From the NCBI GenBank assembly GCA_035499715.1, contig DATJYF010000107.1:1-18301 (forward strand): a stretch of DNA of 18,301 nt. The letters run 5' to 3'. Both the position numbers and the translations under genes were made by a program. The notes beneath the pieces are model-generated. The model was not told where the DNA came from. It saw only the letters and a list, made by a program, of their open reading frames with translations, and ran no database searches. Within the stretch, counting starts at the first letter, position 1. Every line of letters starts with the position of its first letter. Source of the stretch: DASRHD01 sp035499715 (GTDB lineage Bacteria; Verrucomicrobiota; Verrucomicrobiia; Opitutales; Opitutaceae). Of the stretch, positions 1-9,222 are shown one piece after another.

Positions 1-612
1 GCTGACGATTTCCTTCAAGGCCTGATAACGTTCCCCCGGGTCGGAGATCTGATCCAGGATTTCCTTCAGACTCTTGAGATTCAGGCTGAAATTTTCGGCG
101 GTGTTGGCAATGCGCTGCGCCAGCCACACAATCTGGCCGTAGAGCGTCGGGGGCTTGTCGCCTTTTCCAAGCGCTTCGATTTCAGATCGGAGCTTGGCGG
201 GATTGCCGAACTGCCCGCAAAGCGTGTTGAGCTTCTTGATCGCCTCGACACAGTTCGTGACGGTTTCCTTGCTCTCAAATGAACCGTAGGTTTCCTCGAA
301 ACTGTTGACCGCAATGGGCAGCGCCAGGGCCTGGGTGGTGACCAGTTGGAGCTGAATAAATTCATGGGAGAAGAGAGCGAATTTGAAGCCGGTTTTCTGG
401 TCGTTGGCGAGCAAGCGGGCGGCCTTTTCGGGCGGGCCCAGCAACTGGCCGGTGGAAAACGAAATCACGTCGGCCAGGCGACGCTCCGTGGGAACAATGA
501 TGCCATCCGCTGGTTCAAAAGAGAGTTCGAGACTCAGCATGGGAATACGGGATAAGCGAACGTTGAGGCGGTCCTTTTTGCCGGACCGCGCGAGGCGAAG
601 AAGCTTTGCCAT
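1..612 (-). CDS. Hypothetical protein, C-terminus cut by window edge
   Basis: An open leftward frame runs from an ATG at 612 to the window edge without a stop, giving 204 codons with the C-terminus missing. I do not recognise the family. The first 24 residues are basic (MAKLLRLARSGKKDR...). A second in-frame ATG at 540 (MLSLELSFEP...) is an equally possible start, because neither has a clear Shine-Dalgarno. After that the chain is mixed and apparently soluble: no signal peptide, no membrane segment, and a largely helical C-terminal half rich in Lys, Glu and Leu (for example AIKKLNTLCGQFGNP). It lies 90 bp beyond the lolD stop on the same strand, so it could be co-transcribed, but nothing ties it to lipoprotein export. 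The frame is favoured because it stays open across the whole region and reads as a balanced protein, whereas the competing frames here are Arg/Ser/Pro-rich. Confidence 0.6.
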   Translation of the reverse strand, partial: MAKLLRLARSGKKDRLNVRLSRIPMLSLELSFEPADGIIVPTERRLADVISFSTGQLLGPPEKAARLLANDQKTGFKFALFSHEFIQLQLVTTQALALPIAVNSFEETYGSFESKETVTNCVEAIKKLNTLCGQFGNPAKLRSEIEALGKGDKPPTLYGQIVWLAQRIANTAENFSLNLKSLKEILDQISDPGERYQALKEIVS

Positions 613-702
613 AAGCCGTATTACTGCCGTGAGTCAATAAGTCTAATAACCGAAGCGCTCCGCACCGCCGGCCTGTTCGCCCCTGTTTTTCTTCCTGAAT
701 TT

Positions 703-1390
<688 letters not shown>

Positions 1391-1398
<8 letters not shown>

Positions 1399-2620
1399 TG
1401 CGAAGGGCCTCCACCGGTTTGAGCCGCGCGGCCCGCCAGGCAGGCAGCAGGCCGGCCAGCGTCGAAATGACGATCGTCAGCACGATGATCCGGGTGATGT
1501 CGCCCGGCGCGACGTGCGACGGCAACTCGCTGAAATTGTAGAACCGCCGCAACACGTCCTGCCGCTGGGTGACGCGCGCGACCCAGAGCACGACGTCGTT
1601 GCGAAAGGCGAGCGCGACAAAGCCCAGCGCCAGGCCGCACAGCGTGCCGAGCGCGCCGATGAACAAGCCCTGCGCGCAGAAGCACGCCGCCACCTGCCGC
1701 GGCCCGGCGCCCAGCGCGCCGAGCAGGCCGATCTCGCGCGTCTTGCGCACGACCGAGATGAGCAGCGAGCTCGTCACGGAAAACGCCGCGACGATGACGA
1801 TGAAAAGCAGAAGAAAAAAGATCATGTTTTTCTCCAGCTGCAGCACCCAGAGAAAATCGCTGAACGTATCCTCCCAGGAAAACGCGCGCACGTCGTACGG
1901 CAGCACGGTGTTGAGGCGCGCCGCCGCGTCATCCTCGTTCACGCCGGCCTGCAGGCTGACATCGATGCTGTGCACGCCCGCGCCCAGCCCGTAAAGCTCC
2001 TGCGCGAGGCGCAGCGTGCAATAAACCGTGCTGCTGTCGAGCTGCTGGTGGCCGATCTCAAGGATGCCGACGATGCGCACCTGCCGCGGCAGGAAGACCT
2101 CGTCGTTCTTGAGCTTCTCGATCATGAGCGGCGAATAAACCTCGATCGTGTCCCCCGGCGTCACGCCCAGGCTTTGCGCCAGCTCGGAGCTGAGAATAAC
2201 CGAATCGTCGTCGAGATCGTCGAGCGAGCCGACGCGCACGTAATGGTCGAGATGGGCGACGTTTTCGACCGTGGAAAGATCGATCCCGCGCATGGCGGGA
2301 TAGGCGGGTTTGCCATGGTATTCGACCATGAGCACGCCGCTCGCCACCGGCGTCGCCGCGGCCACGCCGGGCACGGCCGTGATTTTTTTCAGCAGCTCCG
2401 GGTAATTTTCGATGATACCCCGCGCCTTGACCTGCACCTCGCCCTCCGTGCCGACGATCATCTGGCGGATTTCGTAGCCGAAGCCGTCCATCACGCTCGA
2501 TACGACCACGAGCAGGGCCACGCCGAGCGTCACGCCGAGGACGGAAATGAAGGTGAAGAAGGGAAACCGCCGCCCGCTCGGGAAAAGCTGCTTCAGGGCA
2601 AGGTAAAGGTACCAGGGCAT
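1391..2620 (-). CDS. lolC: LolC/LolE-type lipoprotein-releasing permease
   Basis: This is the inner-membrane permease of a lipoprotein-releasing ABC transporter, 409 residues, in the family range of about 400-415. Topology is the classic FtsX/MacB type: one N-terminal helix (about 21-41), a long periplasmic domain (about 45-260), and three C-terminal helices (about 265-290, 313-340, 375-393). The cytoplasmic loop RKTREIGLLGALGAGPRQ (292-309) is the coupling segment that contacts the ATPase. The C-terminus PAWRAARLKPVEALRSE is the standard FtsX-family ending. Only one permease gene is present, so the complex may be a homodimer, or a second paralogue may lie elsewhere; LolC and LolE cannot be told apart here. 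The gene overlaps lolD by 8 bp. It is separated from lysS by 92 bp that holds an imperfect palindrome, and no obvious Shine-Dalgarno precedes the ATG. Confidence 0.85.
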
Positions 2621-2630
2621 CGATTAATTG

Positions 2631-2706
2631 AACCACAGAGACTCGGAGAACATGGAGAATTTAATTTGGTTGAGACTTACTCCGTGCTCTCGATGCCTCC
2701 GTGGTT
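2631..2706. repeat. Imperfect intergenic palindrome (CACAGAGA / ACGGAG type)
   Basis: Left arm 2631-2658 begins AACCACAGAGACTCGGAG and right arm 2679-2706 ends in CCTCCGTGGTT. The left arm and the reverse complement of the right arm agree at 20 of 28 positions, and most mismatches are transitions. The loop is 2659-2678. The arms carry degenerate GGAG/GAGA units at short spacing. Repeats of the CACAGAGA...CACGGAG kind are, from memory, widespread intergenic elements in environmental bacteria. It fills most of the 92-bp gap between the lysS stop and the lolC start and would be transcribed with them. There is no T-tract, so it is not a canonical terminator. Confidence 0.6.
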
Positions 2707-2712
2707 CCAAAA

Positions 2713-4188
2713 TCACGCTCCGCCGCCCGGCCGGAGCTGCGGAAACAGGATCACGTCACGGATGCTTTCCGCGCCGGTCAGGAGGATGCACAGCCGGTCG
2801 ATGCCCACGCCCATGCCGCCGGCCGGCGGCATGCCGTGCTCGAGCGCAAGCAGGAAGTCCTGGTCGATGTTCTGCTTTTCCTCGCCGGCCTGGGTCTCGA
2901 ACATCTGCCGCTGCACGTCCGGATCGTTCTGCTCCGAATAGGCCGGCGCGATCTCCATGCCGCCGATGACGAGTTCGAAGACGTCGAGCGTCGTCGGGTC
3001 ATCGCGGTTGATCTTGGCCAGCGGGCAGAGCTCCTTTGGCAAGTGGAGCACGAATGTCGGCTGGATCAGGTTCGGCTCGATTTTCTTGGAAAAAATTTCC
3101 TGGGTAACCTCGAAGTCCTCCCAGCCGGGATGGATCGCGAGCCCGAGTTTTTCCGCCGCGGCAAGTTTTTCCGCCTTGGCGCGGCCGAACCAGCCGGCGT
3201 CACCGGTGGCCTCGATGATCAGGTCCTTGTAATTCTTTTCCCGCCACTCGCCGCCGAAATCGATCTCCTGGCCGCTCGCCGGGTGCTTGATCTTCGTCGT
3301 GCCGAGCACGTCGCGGCAAAGCGTGGTGATGAGGTCCTTGATCAGCGCCATCATGCCGCGGTGGTCGCCGTAGGCCTGGTAGACCTCGAGCATGGTGAAC
3401 TCGGGGTTGTGCTTGCGCGAGATGCCCTCGTTGCGGAAATTGCGGCCGATTTCGAAGACGCGGTCGAAGCCGCCGACGAGCAGCCGCTTGAGGTAAAGTT
3501 CGAGCGAGATGCGCAGGAAGAAGTCCACCCCCAGCGCGTTGTGATGCGTGACGAACGGCTTGGCCGCCGCGCCGCCGGCGACGTTTTGCAGCACGGGCGT
3601 CTCGACCTCGATGAAGTCGCGGTCCTCGAGGAACCGCCGCACGCGCGAGACGATGCGCGAACGCAGCAGCAGCCGCCGGCGCGACTCCTCGTTGACGATC
3701 AGGTCCAGATAGCGCTGGCGATAGACCTGCTCGGGATCGGTCAGGCCGTGCCACTTTTCCGGTAGCGGCCGCAGCGCCTTGGCCACGAGCACAAAGCGCG
3801 TCACCCGCACCGTGATCTCGCCGGTCTTGGTCTTGAATAGCGTGCCTTCCGCGCCGACGAAGTCGCCGAGGTCGATTTTTTTCCAGGCCGCGTAAGCCTC
3901 CTCGCCCACCACGTCCTTCTTGAAATAGAGCTGGATCTGCCCGCGCTGGTCGAGAATCTTGGCGAACGAGCTGCCGCCCTGCACGCGCATGACCACCAGC
4001 CGCCCGGCCACGCCCACCGTGACGGCGTTGTCCTGCCCGTCGACGTAAAGCTTGATCGCGTCGGCCGAAAAATGCGTGGGTGAAAAACTCGCGCGAAACG
4101 GATCCGCGCCCGCGGCGCGCAGGTCGGCGAGTTTCTGCCGCCGCACAGCGTGCTGGTCGTGGCTCAGGTCGGTGGGGATGTCGCTCAT
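2713..4188 (-). CDS. lysS: Lysyl-tRNA synthetase, class II
   Basis: This enzyme charges tRNA-Lys with lysine in the cytoplasm. It has 491 residues, normal for bacterial class II LysRS (about 490-510). An N-terminal OB-fold anticodon-binding domain (about 55-140, VGVAGRLVVMRVQGGSSFAK) is followed by the class II catalytic core. Motif 1 is around FLEDRDFIEVETPVL (186-200). Motif 2 is RNFRNEGISRKHNPEFTMLE (249-268), with its conserved Arg and the HNPEFT signature. Motif 3 is GMGVGIDRL (458-466). LysRS-typical segments include GLTDPEQVYRQRYLDLI and GMEIAPAYSEQNDP. A longer reading frame extends 39 codons upstream, but that extension is Arg/Cys-rich and unlike the family. The start is therefore placed at MSDIPTDL (4188). 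The gene is divergent from the TPR membrane protein gene; the 115 bp between them should hold both promoters. Confidence 0.97.
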   Translation of the reverse strand: MSDIPTDLSHDQHAVRRQKLADLRAAGADPFRASFSPTHFSADAIKLYVDGQDNAVTVGVAGRLVVMRVQGGSSFAKILDQRGQIQLYFKKDVVGEEAYAAWKKIDLGDFVGAEGTLFKTKTGEITVRVTRFVLVAKALRPLPEKWHGLTDPEQVYRQRYLDLIVNEESRRRLLLRSRIVSRVRRFLEDRDFIEVETPVLQNVAGGAAAKPFVTHHNALGVDFFLRISLELYLKRLLVGGFDRVFEIGRNFRNEGISRKHNPEFTMLEVYQAYGDHRGMMALIKDLITTLCRDVLGTTKIKHPASGQEIDFGGEWREKNYKDLIIEATGDAGWFGRAKAEKLAAAEKLGLAIHPGWEDFEVTQEIFSKKIEPNLIQPTFVLHLPKELCPLAKINRDDPTTLDVFELVIGGMEIAPAYSEQNDPDVQRQMFETQAGEEKQNIDQDFLLALEHGMPPAGGMGVGIDRLCILLTGAESIRDVILFPQLRPGGGA

Positions 4189-4243
4189 CAGAACCGGCGA
4201 GCGTGGCCCGCCGCGGCCCGCGGCGCAAACGCAAAACTTCCGC

Positions 4244-4271
4244 CTGACAAGTGCACGACCACGCCTAGGAT
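4244..4271 (+). promoter_or_regulatory. Candidate sigma70-like promoter upstream of the TPR membrane protein
   Basis: A CTGACA box (4244-4249) and a TAGGAT box (4266-4271) are separated by 16 bp, close to consensus TTGACA/TATAAT. Transcription would begin around 4278, giving the TPR gene a leader of about 26 nt. That start point coincides with an ATG of a nine-codon frame that overlaps the TPR start. The site is in the lysS/TPR divergent gap. The call rests on sequence match only. Confidence 0.35.
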
Positions 4272-4303
4272 GACGGCATGCCCTCCTCGCCCGAGACTGG
4301 AGC

Positions 4304-6538
4304 ATGAATCAACCCGACTCGCCAGCGATTCCGCCTTCCCCGCGGCTGGTGCCGCTGGCCTCGTTGTTGCTGACGCTTGCCGTCGCCGCGGCTTATCACA
4401 ACACGCTCCAGGTTCCCTTTGTCTTCGACGACGGCGGATCGATCACGGACAATCCCACGATCCGCCACCTCTGGCCGGTCTGGCGGGCGTTGTCGCCTCC
4501 GTTTGATGAAACCGTGACGGGGCGGCCGCTGCTCAACTTCACGCTGGCCCTCAATTATGCGGTGAGCGGCACCAGCGTCTGGAGCTACCATGTGCTCAAC
4601 GCCCTGATCCATCTTTGCGCCGGCCTCGCACTCTTCGGCGTGGTCCGGCGCACCCTGGTGCGGAGCAAAATCGAAAAATGGCGGGCGGCCGCGACGCCGG
4701 TGGGGTTCGGCGCGGCGCTGCTCTGGACGCTGCATCCGCTGCAAACCGAGGCTGTGACCTACGTCATCCAGCGCGCGGAGTCCCTCATGGGGTTGTGTTA
4801 TCTGCTGACGTTTTATGGCTTCGTCCGTTCGGTGGATTCGCCGGCACCGGGAAGGTGGCGTGTTTTTTCGGTCCTCTGCTGCCTGCTGGGCGTGGCGAGC
4901 AAAGAGGTGACGGTCACGGCGCCGGTCCTGGTCCTGCTTTACGACCGGGCGTTTGTGGCCGGAAGTCTGGCGGAGGCGTGGCGCCGCCGGCGAAATTATT
5001 ATCTTTGGCTGGCGGCCACTTGGATTTTCCTGGGCGGCCTCATCGCCACCACCGGCGGCAATCGTGGCGGCACGATCGGCTTCGGCATCGGCGTGGCGTG
5101 GTGGGCCTATGGTCTGACCCAATTCCAGGCGGTCGCGTGGTACCTGGCGCTGTCGGTTTGGCCACACCCCCTGGCTTTTGATTATGGAACTTTCTGGGTG
5201 TCACAAATCGCGGATGTGCTGCCCTACACGCTGATCATTCTGCCGCTGGCCACGGCCGCGCTGGTGGCGTTGTGGCGCTGGCCTGCGGCGGGATTTTTTG
5301 GAATTTGGTTTTTCGGAATTCTGGCCCCGACCTCGCTTGTGCCCGGCAGGGCGCAAATGATCGTCGAGCACCGGATGTATCTTTCCCTCGCGGCGCTGGT
5401 GGTGCCGGCTGTGCTGGGATTGTACGCCACTCTGGGTCGGCGAAGCCTGCTCGTCGTGTCCGCCCTGGCCGCAGCGCTGGGCTGGGTGACGGAGCGGCGC
5501 AACGCCGTCTACCGCACCGAGGAGTCCCTTTGGCTGGACACGATCGCGAAACGGCCCGCCAACCCCCTGGCATATACCAATCTGGGATGCCTGCTTGCCG
5601 ATCGCGGCCATTTTTCCGAGGCCGCAGCGCGCTTCACCGTGGCTTTGCAGCTCAGTCCCGAGACGGCTGACTTTCATGTAAACCTCGGCAAGGCGTTACA
5701 GGGGCTGAATCGCCTGCCCGAGGCGATCTTTCAGTATGAAGAAGGCCTGCGGCTGAATCCGAATTTCGCCGACGCACAGGTTAATCTGGGAAACGCCCTC
5801 GCCAGCTCCGGCCGCCTGCATGAAGCGGTGGCCCATTGCGAAGCGGCATTGAAAATCGACCCCGACATTGCCGAAGCGCACAATAATCTCGGCAATGCCC
5901 TGTTCCAGTTGGGCCGCGTGCCGGAGGCCACCGACCAGTTCAAGCGCGCCCTGCAGCTCAAGCCTGATTATCCCGACGCTCATTACAATCTTGGCGCCGC
6001 ATTTGTCCGTCTGCATCGGCTTCCCGAGGCCGTCGCCGAATACGAGGCCGCGCTCCGCCTCAAGCCCGATTATCCACAGGTTCACAACAGCCTCGGTCTG
6101 GCTTTGGTTGACCTGGACCGCCTGCCCGAGGCCATCGCCCATTTTCAAACCGCAGTGCGCGACCAGCCCGATTACATCGAGGCCCACTTCGATCTCGGCA
6201 ATGCCCTGCGCCAGTCGCGCCAGCTGCCCGCCGCCATCTCCGAATACGAAACGGTTCTTCGCCTTGATCCCAACCACGTGGGCGCGCACGACAATCTGGG
6301 CATGATCCTCGCACAAACCAACCGCGTGCCCGAGGCCATCGTCCACTTTCGGGAGGCGACCCGCCTCGATCCCGCCAACGCCTCCATCCATGTCAATCTC
6401 GGCAGCGCTCTTTTTCTCAGCGGCCAGACCGCGCAAGCCATTGGCGAATACGAGGCCGCCTTGCGCCTTGATCCGAACGCCCCCGACGCCGCGCGCGACC
6501 TCGCCGTGGCCCGGCAGGCGCTCGCGGCACCCCGCTAA
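4304..6538 (+). CDS. TMTC-like GT-C membrane glycosyltransferase with nine TPRs
   Basis: This is a 744-residue polytopic membrane protein resembling the TMTC / bacterial TPR O-mannosyltransferase-like group. The family is thought to transfer a sugar from a lipid carrier to protein on the extracytoplasmic face; donor and acceptor here are unknown. After a first hydrophobic segment (about 14-32) comes the acidic GT-C loop motif VFDDGGSITDNP (40-51; Asp42-Asp43 are candidate catalytic or metal residues). Next are the family segments HPLQTEAVTYVIQRAESL (144-161) and SKEVTVTAPVLVLLYDR (199-215), then further helices to about residue 405. Residues 421-726 are nine exact-length 34-residue TPRs of pattern AHxNLGxALxxxGRLPEAIxxYExALRLxPDY, with a short capping helix to 744. 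The ATG at 4304 overlaps the TGA of a nine-codon frame starting at 4278. lipA follows 48 bp downstream but has no obvious functional link. Confidence 0.8.
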   Translation: MNQPDSPAIPPSPRLVPLASLLLTLAVAAAYHNTLQVPFVFDDGGSITDNPTIRHLWPVWRALSPPFDETVTGRPLLNFTLALNYAVSGTSVWSYHVLNALIHLCAGLALFGVVRRTLVRSKIEKWRAAATPVGFGAALLWTLHPLQTEAVTYVIQRAESLMGLCYLLTFYGFVRSVDSPAPGRWRVFSVLCCLLGVASKEVTVTAPVLVLLYDRAFVAGSLAEAWRRRRNYYLWLAATWIFLGGLIATTGGNRGGTIGFGIGVAWWAYGLTQFQAVAWYLALSVWPHPLAFDYGTFWVSQIADVLPYTLIILPLATAALVALWRWPAAGFFGIWFFGILAPTSLVPGRAQMIVEHRMYLSLAALVVPAVLGLYATLGRRSLLVVSALAAALGWVTERRNAVYRTEESLWLDTIAKRPANPLAYTNLGCLLADRGHFSEAAARFTVALQLSPETADFHVNLGKALQGLNRLPEAIFQYEEGLRLNPNFADAQVNLGNALASSGRLHEAVAHCEAALKIDPDIAEAHNNLGNALFQLGRVPEATDQFKRALQLKPDYPDAHYNLGAAFVRLHRLPEAVAEYEAALRLKPDYPQVHNSLGLALVDLDRLPEAIAHFQTAVRDQPDYIEAHFDLGNALRQSRQLPAAISEYETVLRLDPNHVGAHDNLGMILAQTNRVPEAIVHFREATRLDPANASIHVNLGSALFLSGQTAQAIGEYEAALRLDPNAPDAARDLAVARQALAAPR
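5564..6481 (+). repeat. Nine tandem 102-bp units encoding TPRs
   Basis: This coding stretch is a tandem array of nine units of 102 bp, each encoding one 34-residue TPR with no spacing irregularity. Segments such as gcccgattatc, aatctcggcaatgccctg and gcctgcccgaggcca recur at the same phase. The nucleotide similarity between units makes it a place where repeat number could change by recombination. It lies wholly inside the TMTC-like gene. Confidence 0.75.
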
Positions 6539-6586
6539 AACAGGCTCGCCGTTGCGCCGCCGGCAGTGTTATTTTAACTCTTCATC

Positions 6587-7483
<897 letters not shown>

Positions 7484-7512
7484 GACAGTGTTGAGATTGG
7501 GTGGCGTTCACC

Positions 7513-8205
7513 ATGGCCAGCCAAAAACTGCAGCAATATAAAGGTCTCTTAAGCCCCGTCGAAGTGACGCAGGGAATCAAATGCGCACAGACAAATGCCA
7601 AGCGATTAATTGAAGACGCTGAATTGTTACTGGGCCACGAACGCTATGCCTCGGCTCTCGCGCTCGCAACGCTAGCGATTGAAGAAGCCGGAAAGGTTCC
7701 AATTTTACGCTCATTGGCACTTGCACGTTCCGATGAAGAAGCGAAAGCCGATTGGAAGGAATATCGAAGCCATACGTCGAAGAATAGGCTTTGGCCAGTT
7801 CTTGAATATGCTTTGAAGGGGGCTCGAAGGCTGGATGACTTTGCTGCACTAGTCGCTACAGATGCGGATCATCCTTTGATCCTAGATCAGTTAAAGCAGC
7901 TCTCTTTTTATACGGATTGTCTTGGAAAAAAACATTGGTCTGTGCCGAACTCCGTAATTGATAAAAATCTCGCCGCACTGATTGTTCGTACGGCCAAAAT
8001 TTTGAGTGCAGATAGCGAGATCTCTCAGCGTGAAATCGAATTATGGATCCAGCACGTTGGACCAGTATGGAAACAAAATAAGGAAGTCATGGAAAAAGCT
8101 CTTGTTGATTGGTATACCGCACTCCAAGCGGAAAACCTCAAGCCGGCAGGCGAAAATGCAATGCGTGAGTTTATCGTAGGTGGCTTAAACCAAACCAGCC
8201 ACTAA
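7513..8205 (+). CDS. abiV: AbiV-family (HEPN) abortive-infection-like protein
   Basis: This is a 230-residue soluble, mostly helical protein matching my recollection of the AbiV family, HEPN-related proteins named after a lactococcal phage-resistance factor. The family core is visible: KRLIEDAELLLGHERYASALALATLAIEEAGK (30-61, in two parts RLIEDAELLL and SALALATLAIEEAGK), then RSHTSKN (85-91), then LKQLSFYTDCLGKKHW (127-142). Arg85/His87 and His141 are candidate active-site residues, but the exact HEPN R-X4-6-H pattern is not obvious. An in-frame GTG lies at 7501; the ATG at 7513 is preferred. Base composition differs sharply from its neighbours: the 60-base lines at 7801 and 7921 have 30 and 26 G+C, against 42 in lipA at 6961. 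That fits recent acquisition. It ends 18 bp before the convergent gene. Defence function is inferred from family only. Confidence 0.72.
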   Translation: MASQKLQQYKGLLSPVEVTQGIKCAQTNAKRLIEDAELLLGHERYASALALATLAIEEAGKVPILRSLALARSDEEAKADWKEYRSHTSKNRLWPVLEYALKGARRLDDFAALVATDADHPLILDQLKQLSFYTDCLGKKHWSVPNSVIDKNLAALIVRTAKILSADSEISQREIELWIQHVGPVWKQNKEVMEKALVDWYTALQAENLKPAGENAMREFIVGGLNQTSH

Positions 8206-8223
8206 AACCAAACGCCCTTTATT

Positions 8224-9141
8224 TTATTTCTCCTCCGCATCAAACCAAAACGGCGCGAAAATTTCGCGGCCGGCGATCTGGACCTGACTCCAGATGACAT
8301 AGCGGCCGGCGCGCGGAAGCTGCAGTTTAAAATGCAATGTCGGATGCACCGGATCGGGTAGCTTGGTGATGTCCACTTCGAGCGGATGCATGTGCCCAAA
8401 ACCGCTGCGCTGGTCGTCGAAGGCCACGAGGTGCGCAAACGCGTCCATGATGACCTCGAGCGGCACACGCCCGCCGCCGATGCGCTCGATGGTCAGCGTC
8501 AGGTCCTCGATTTTGCGCGCGCGGATCGGCAGCGCACCGGGCGTGAGCGTGAAGCGGTAGCCGTCGCTGTCGGCCGTCCAGTTTTGCCGCGCGGCCGGCA
8601 CGGGAGCGGCGGGCGGGCCGCTCACGGTGAGGTCGGCCCAGGCGTAGAGTTCGACGCCGGTGGCGGCCGGCACGAAGTCGGCGAAAAACCGGTAGCGTCC
8701 GCCGGCGCGCGGGGTGAAGGTGAAGGACCACGCGCCGGAAGCGTCCGCCGGTTCCGGATGGACATGCTGGTAGTCGGTCAGCGTGGGATCGACGATGAGC
8801 AGGTGGATTTTTTTCGCGTTCGAGATCGCGATGTCGTCCGGGCCGATGGGCTTGTTGCCGTAGGTCTTGAGCGTGAGCACGGCCGAGACAGGCTGACCGG
8901 CGGCGGCCGGCGCGGCGGTCGCGAGCGTCATGGTCACAGGCGACTGGACCTCGGTGGCGGGCAGGAACTGCGGATTGCTCGGGTCGCAGGTCTGGATGAT
9001 GCTGCGGCCGGCGGGCACGTAGTTCAGGTGCGGCACGTTCGTGCCGGTGGGCAGCAAGCGCACGACGATGAAAAGCGCGGCGGAGCCGAGCGTGAGGAGC
9101 GCGAGCTGGCGGAACTGGTTTTTGGTCAGGGCGACGGGCAC
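8224..9141 (-). CDS. Membrane-anchored protein with two His-rich (YtkA-like) domains
   Basis: The 305-residue protein has an N-terminal anchor (about 12-30, LALLTLGSAALFIVVRLL) and an extracytoplasmic part. That part contains two related domains, each with a His followed by HxHP: KIHLLIVDPTLTDYQHVHPE (111-130; His113, His126, His128) and AHLVAFDDQRSGFGHMHPLE (236-255; His237, His250, His252). Each is followed by a beta segment ending GRY (GGRYRFFADF; AGRYVIWSQV). This resembles YtkA/FixH-like and copper-associated secreted domains; metal binding is inferred from the histidines. It lies 81 bp downstream of the SCO-like gene on the same strand, so copper handling for the oxidase is a reasonable guess. 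The longest frame starts at a GTG at 9174, but its first codons fall in a palindromic repeat. The GTG at 9141 is preferred, with moderate certainty. Confidence 0.65.
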   Translation of the reverse strand: MPVALTKNQFRQLALLTLGSAALFIVVRLLPTGTNVPHLNYVPAGRSIIQTCDPSNPQFLPATEVQSPVTMTLATAAPAAAGQPVSAVLTLKTYGNKPIGPDDIAISNAKKIHLLIVDPTLTDYQHVHPEPADASGAWSFTFTPRAGGRYRFFADFVPAATGVELYAWADLTVSGPPAAPVPAARQNWTADSDGYRFTLTPGALPIRARKIEDLTLTIERIGGGRVPLEVIMDAFAHLVAFDDQRSGFGHMHPLEVDITKLPDPVHPTLHFKLQLPRAGRYVIWSQVQIAGREIFAPFWFDAEEK

Positions 9142-9148
9142 GGCAGAA

Positions 9149-9217
9149 ATAGCCACAAGAGGCGCAGAAAGCACAAATCAGAAAATTCTTTGTGTCTCAT
9201 GTGCCTTTTGCGGCCAT
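9149..9217. repeat. Imperfect intergenic palindrome (TTTGTGTC / GTGCC type)
   Basis: Left arm 9149-9177 begins ATAGCCACAAGAGGCGCAG and right arm 9189-9217 ends GTGCCTTTTGCGGCCAT. The left arm and the reverse complement of the right agree at 21 of 29 positions, and seven of the eight differences are transitions. The 11-nt loop is 9178-9188. It resembles a commonly seen intergenic repeat of the form TTTGTG...TTTTGTGGC. It sits between the SCO-like and His-rich genes and overlaps the first codons of the longest possible frame of the latter. Confidence 0.6.
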
Positions 9218-9222
9218 GGAAA

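Noticed and set aside
4189..4305. 39-codon N-terminal extension of lysS
   Set aside because: The extension is Arg/Cys-rich and unlike LysRS N-termini, and it would leave no room for the divergent promoters. MSDIPTDL is the natural start.
5564..6481. Evenly spaced 102-bp repeats as a CRISPR-like array
   Set aside because: The period is coding: each unit encodes a canonical 34-residue TPR in one continuous frame, with no constant repeat plus variable spacer.
8180..8202. GTGGCT/AGCCAC hairpin at the end of the AbiV-family gene as a terminator
   Set aside because: The 6-bp stem lies inside the coding region and is not followed directly by T residues.
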